From: Sulfuricurvum sp.
Lineage (GTDB): Bacteria; Campylobacterota; Campylobacteria; Campylobacterales; Sulfurimonadaceae
NCBI GenBank assembly: GCA_030679635.1
Contig: JAUXSZ010000153.1
Coordinates: 1 to 6,926 of the forward strand
Reading direction: 5' to 3'
Length of the DNA stretch: 6,926 nucleotides
Shown: piece after piece, positions 5,706 through 6,926 of the stretch
How positions within the stretch are numbered: position 1 is the first letter of the stretch
Layout: every line of letters begins with the position of its first letter
The notes under the pieces: generated by a model
Told to the model about the DNA's origin: nothing
Seen by the model: only the letters and a program-made list of their open reading frames with translations
Database searches by the model: none
Program-made: the position numbers and the translations under genes

Positions 5706-6905
5706 ATGATTTCTTATGAGACGTCGCAAAACATGATCAGCCTTTTGCCGGTAGGGTCACTTCGTAGTGAACGCGTTTTTTTGAGTGATGCGCTGGGGCG
5801 TGTTTTGGCGGAAGATATTATTGCCGATGAGGATTATCCGACCCATCCCACCTCTGCAATGGATGGGTATGCGATGATCCATGCCGATTTCGCGGAATAC
5901 AAAGCATTGGCGATTTTAGGGGATAACCCTGCGGGCGCGGATGAGGTAGCGAGCGTAGAAAACGGTATCTGTATCAAAACGTTTACGGGTTCGTTGATGC
6001 CTGAGGGATCAGATACCCTTATCCCTATCGAAAATGTCACCGCTAAAGAGGGGGTTATCGTCATTGACAAACCGGTTGCTCACGGATTTGCCGTTCGTCC
6101 TATCGGAGAGAGTTACCGCAAAGATGAGGTTTTGATACCGTGCGGAACAACCGTGACGTTTGCGCAAATCGGTGTTCTGGCCGGGATAAACCGCGTAATG
6201 GTACGCGTAGTCCAGCGACCGCGTGTGAGCATCATCGCTACGGGAAGCGAGATTTTGGATATCGGCGAGAGCGCACGCAATGTGGGGCAGATCCGCAGTT
6301 CCAATAGCTATACCCTCCAAGCGCTCGTTACGCAACTGGGTGGCGAGTGTCTCCAAATGGGGATTGTAGGAGATGACAAGAGCGCTATCATGGAACGTTT
6401 TGATGAAGCCCTTCGCTCCAGCGACATTGTCGTGAGTACAGGCGGTGTGAGTGTCGGGGATTACGATTTTGTAAAACACATCGTTCCGAAACTGGGGGCT
6501 GAGGTTATTTTCAAGGGGGTGAACATAAAGCCCGGGCAACACGACATGGTAGCTCAGCGCGGATCAAAATTCATCATCTCTCTCCCCGGATTCGCCTACT
6601 CTTCTACGGTGACGTTTATCCTCTACGTGGCGCCGTTGATGGGACGGATGATGGGGAGAGCAAACCCATACGAGCCGATCGAAGCGACCCTCAAAGTTCC
6701 GTTTGCGAAGCGTTCCAATAAGAGTGAATTCACGGCGTGTAATCTCTCTTTTGAAGACGGCCGCTACTGGGTCGATTTTGAAGGGAAAAAGACGGGAAGC
6801 TCGGCGATTTTAACTAATTTGCTCGGAAATGCTGCACTTATGATCTGCGGAGAAGATGACGGAGATTTGGAAGAGGGGACTCTGGTGAGGGTTATCAAAC
6901 TGTAG
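5706..6905 (+). CDS. moeA: Molybdopterin molybdenumtransferase MoeA
   Basis: MoeA inserts molybdate into adenylylated molybdopterin to finish Mo-cofactor. From ATG 5706 the protein is 399 aa, the usual length. The motifs in order are TSAMDGYAM (49-57, catalytic-type Asp53), FTGSLMPEGSDTLIP (93-107), RPIGESYRKDE (131-141), IIATGSEIL (176-184, Glu182), STGGVSVGDYDFV (244-256, Asp252), VNIKPG (272-277) and LPGFAYSSTVTFILYV (293-308). A C-terminal beta-barrel domain starts near 325. The LPGFAYSS loop replaces the common LPGNPVS and lacks its second proline. AGGA at 5694-5697 is 8 nt from ATG 5706 but only 2 nt from ATG 5700, which overlaps the moaE stop; both starts are possible and differ by two residues. 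Reading further upstream to 5616 would only add moaE-overlapping sequence. Many Campylobacterota have more than one MoeA, so the paralogue number is not assignable. Confidence 0.94.
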   Translation: MISYETSQNMISLLPVGSLRSERVFLSDALGRVLAEDIIADEDYPTHPTSAMDGYAMIHADFAEYKALAILGDNPAGADEVASVENGICIKTFTGSLMPEGSDTLIPIENVTAKEGVIVIDKPVAHGFAVRPIGESYRKDEVLIPCGTTVTFAQIGVLAGINRVMVRVVQRPRVSIIATGSEILDIGESARNVGQIRSSNSYTLQALVTQLGGECLQMGIVGDDKSAIMERFDEALRSSDIVVSTGGVSVGDYDFVKHIVPKLGAEVIFKGVNIKPGQHDMVAQRGSKFIISLPGFAYSSTVTFILYVAPLMGRMMGRANPYEPIEATLKVPFAKRSNKSEFTACNLSFEDGRYWVDFEGKKTGSSAILTNLLGNAALMICGEDDGDLEEGTLVRVIKL

Positions 6906-6909
6906 CTTG

Positions 6910-6926
6910 CCGTTCGCCCTGAGCCT
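6910..6926. repeat. Left end of a probable dispersed palindromic repeat, cut by the window edge
   Basis: CCGTTCGCCCTGAGCCT starts 4 bases after the moeA stop. I recognise it from memory as the first arm of a short palindrome seen in many bacterial genomes, usually continuing with GTCGAAGGG and returning through the complement. Only one arm is in the window, so the second half and the hairpin cannot be seen. Its place just after the last operon gene fits an intergenic repeat that may also act as a 3' hairpin. Confidence 0.45.

Noticed and set aside
6009..6542. Minus-strand 177-codon ORF across moeA
   Set aside because: It is antisense to conserved moeA motifs, and I see no Shine-Dalgarno or family features.
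1..6926. CRISPR array, tRNA or rRNA gene, insertion sequence or prophage remnant
   Set aside because: No direct-repeat array, cloverleaf, transposase or terminal inverted repeats were seen; nearly every base is in a recognised core gene.
1..6926. A novel multi-gene system (defence, secretion or biosynthetic)
   Set aside because: All seven genes belong to known families with known housekeeping, respiratory-cofactor or chemotaxis roles; nothing unexplained remains that is large enough to encode one.

Overview
The window reads as ordinary chromosomal core sequence from a Campylobacterota (Epsilonproteobacteria) bacterium of the Sulfuricurvum/Sulfurimonas type. That placement is an inference. 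It rests on a Cache/CZB chemoreceptor of the style common in that group, a short MqnA-type chorismate dehydratase (futalosine menaquinone pathway), divergent MoaE and MoeA sequences, a glutamyl-tRNA synthetase next to a SurA-like chaperone, and promoters with good -10 boxes but no clear -35.

Layout, left to right. (1) Positions 1-1964 (+) hold most of a methyl-accepting chemotaxis protein: periplasmic Cache domain, transmembrane helix, HAMP, signalling hairpin and a C-terminal zinc-binding CZB domain. The gene begins left of the window, and an in-frame TAG at 72-74 interrupts its Cache domain. (2) Positions 1985-2818 (-) hold a secreted SurA/parvulin-like periplasmic chaperone with a degenerate isomerase region. 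(3) From an 83-bp divergent promoter region, gltX (2905-4287, +) runs the other way. (4) gltX ends 9 bp inside the convergent mqnA (4279-4971, -). (5) mqnA and moaD (5039-5260, +) diverge from a 67-bp spacer in which their -10 boxes physically overlap. (6) moaD-moaE-moeA form a tight, translationally coupled molybdenum-cofactor operon (5039-6905). (7) The last 17 bases look like the start of a dispersed palindromic repeat cut by the window edge.

How the genes work together. MoaD and MoaE are the sulfur-carrier and catalytic subunits of molybdopterin synthase. MoeA then inserts molybdate into the dithiolene, so the operon covers two consecutive late steps of Moco synthesis. MqnA starts menaquinone synthesis from chorismate. 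Both products serve anaerobic respiration (molybdoenzymes such as nitrate reductase or formate dehydrogenase, and the quinone pool), which makes the shared divergent promoter functionally sensible. gltX and the chaperone are housekeeping genes, and the chemoreceptor is a separate unit.

I found no mobile element, CRISPR array, tRNA, rRNA or novel gene system. No gene-free stretch exceeds about 85 bases. The items most worth following up are the amber codon in the chemoreceptor, the compact signal overlaps in the mqnA/moaD/moaE/moeA region, and the edge repeat.
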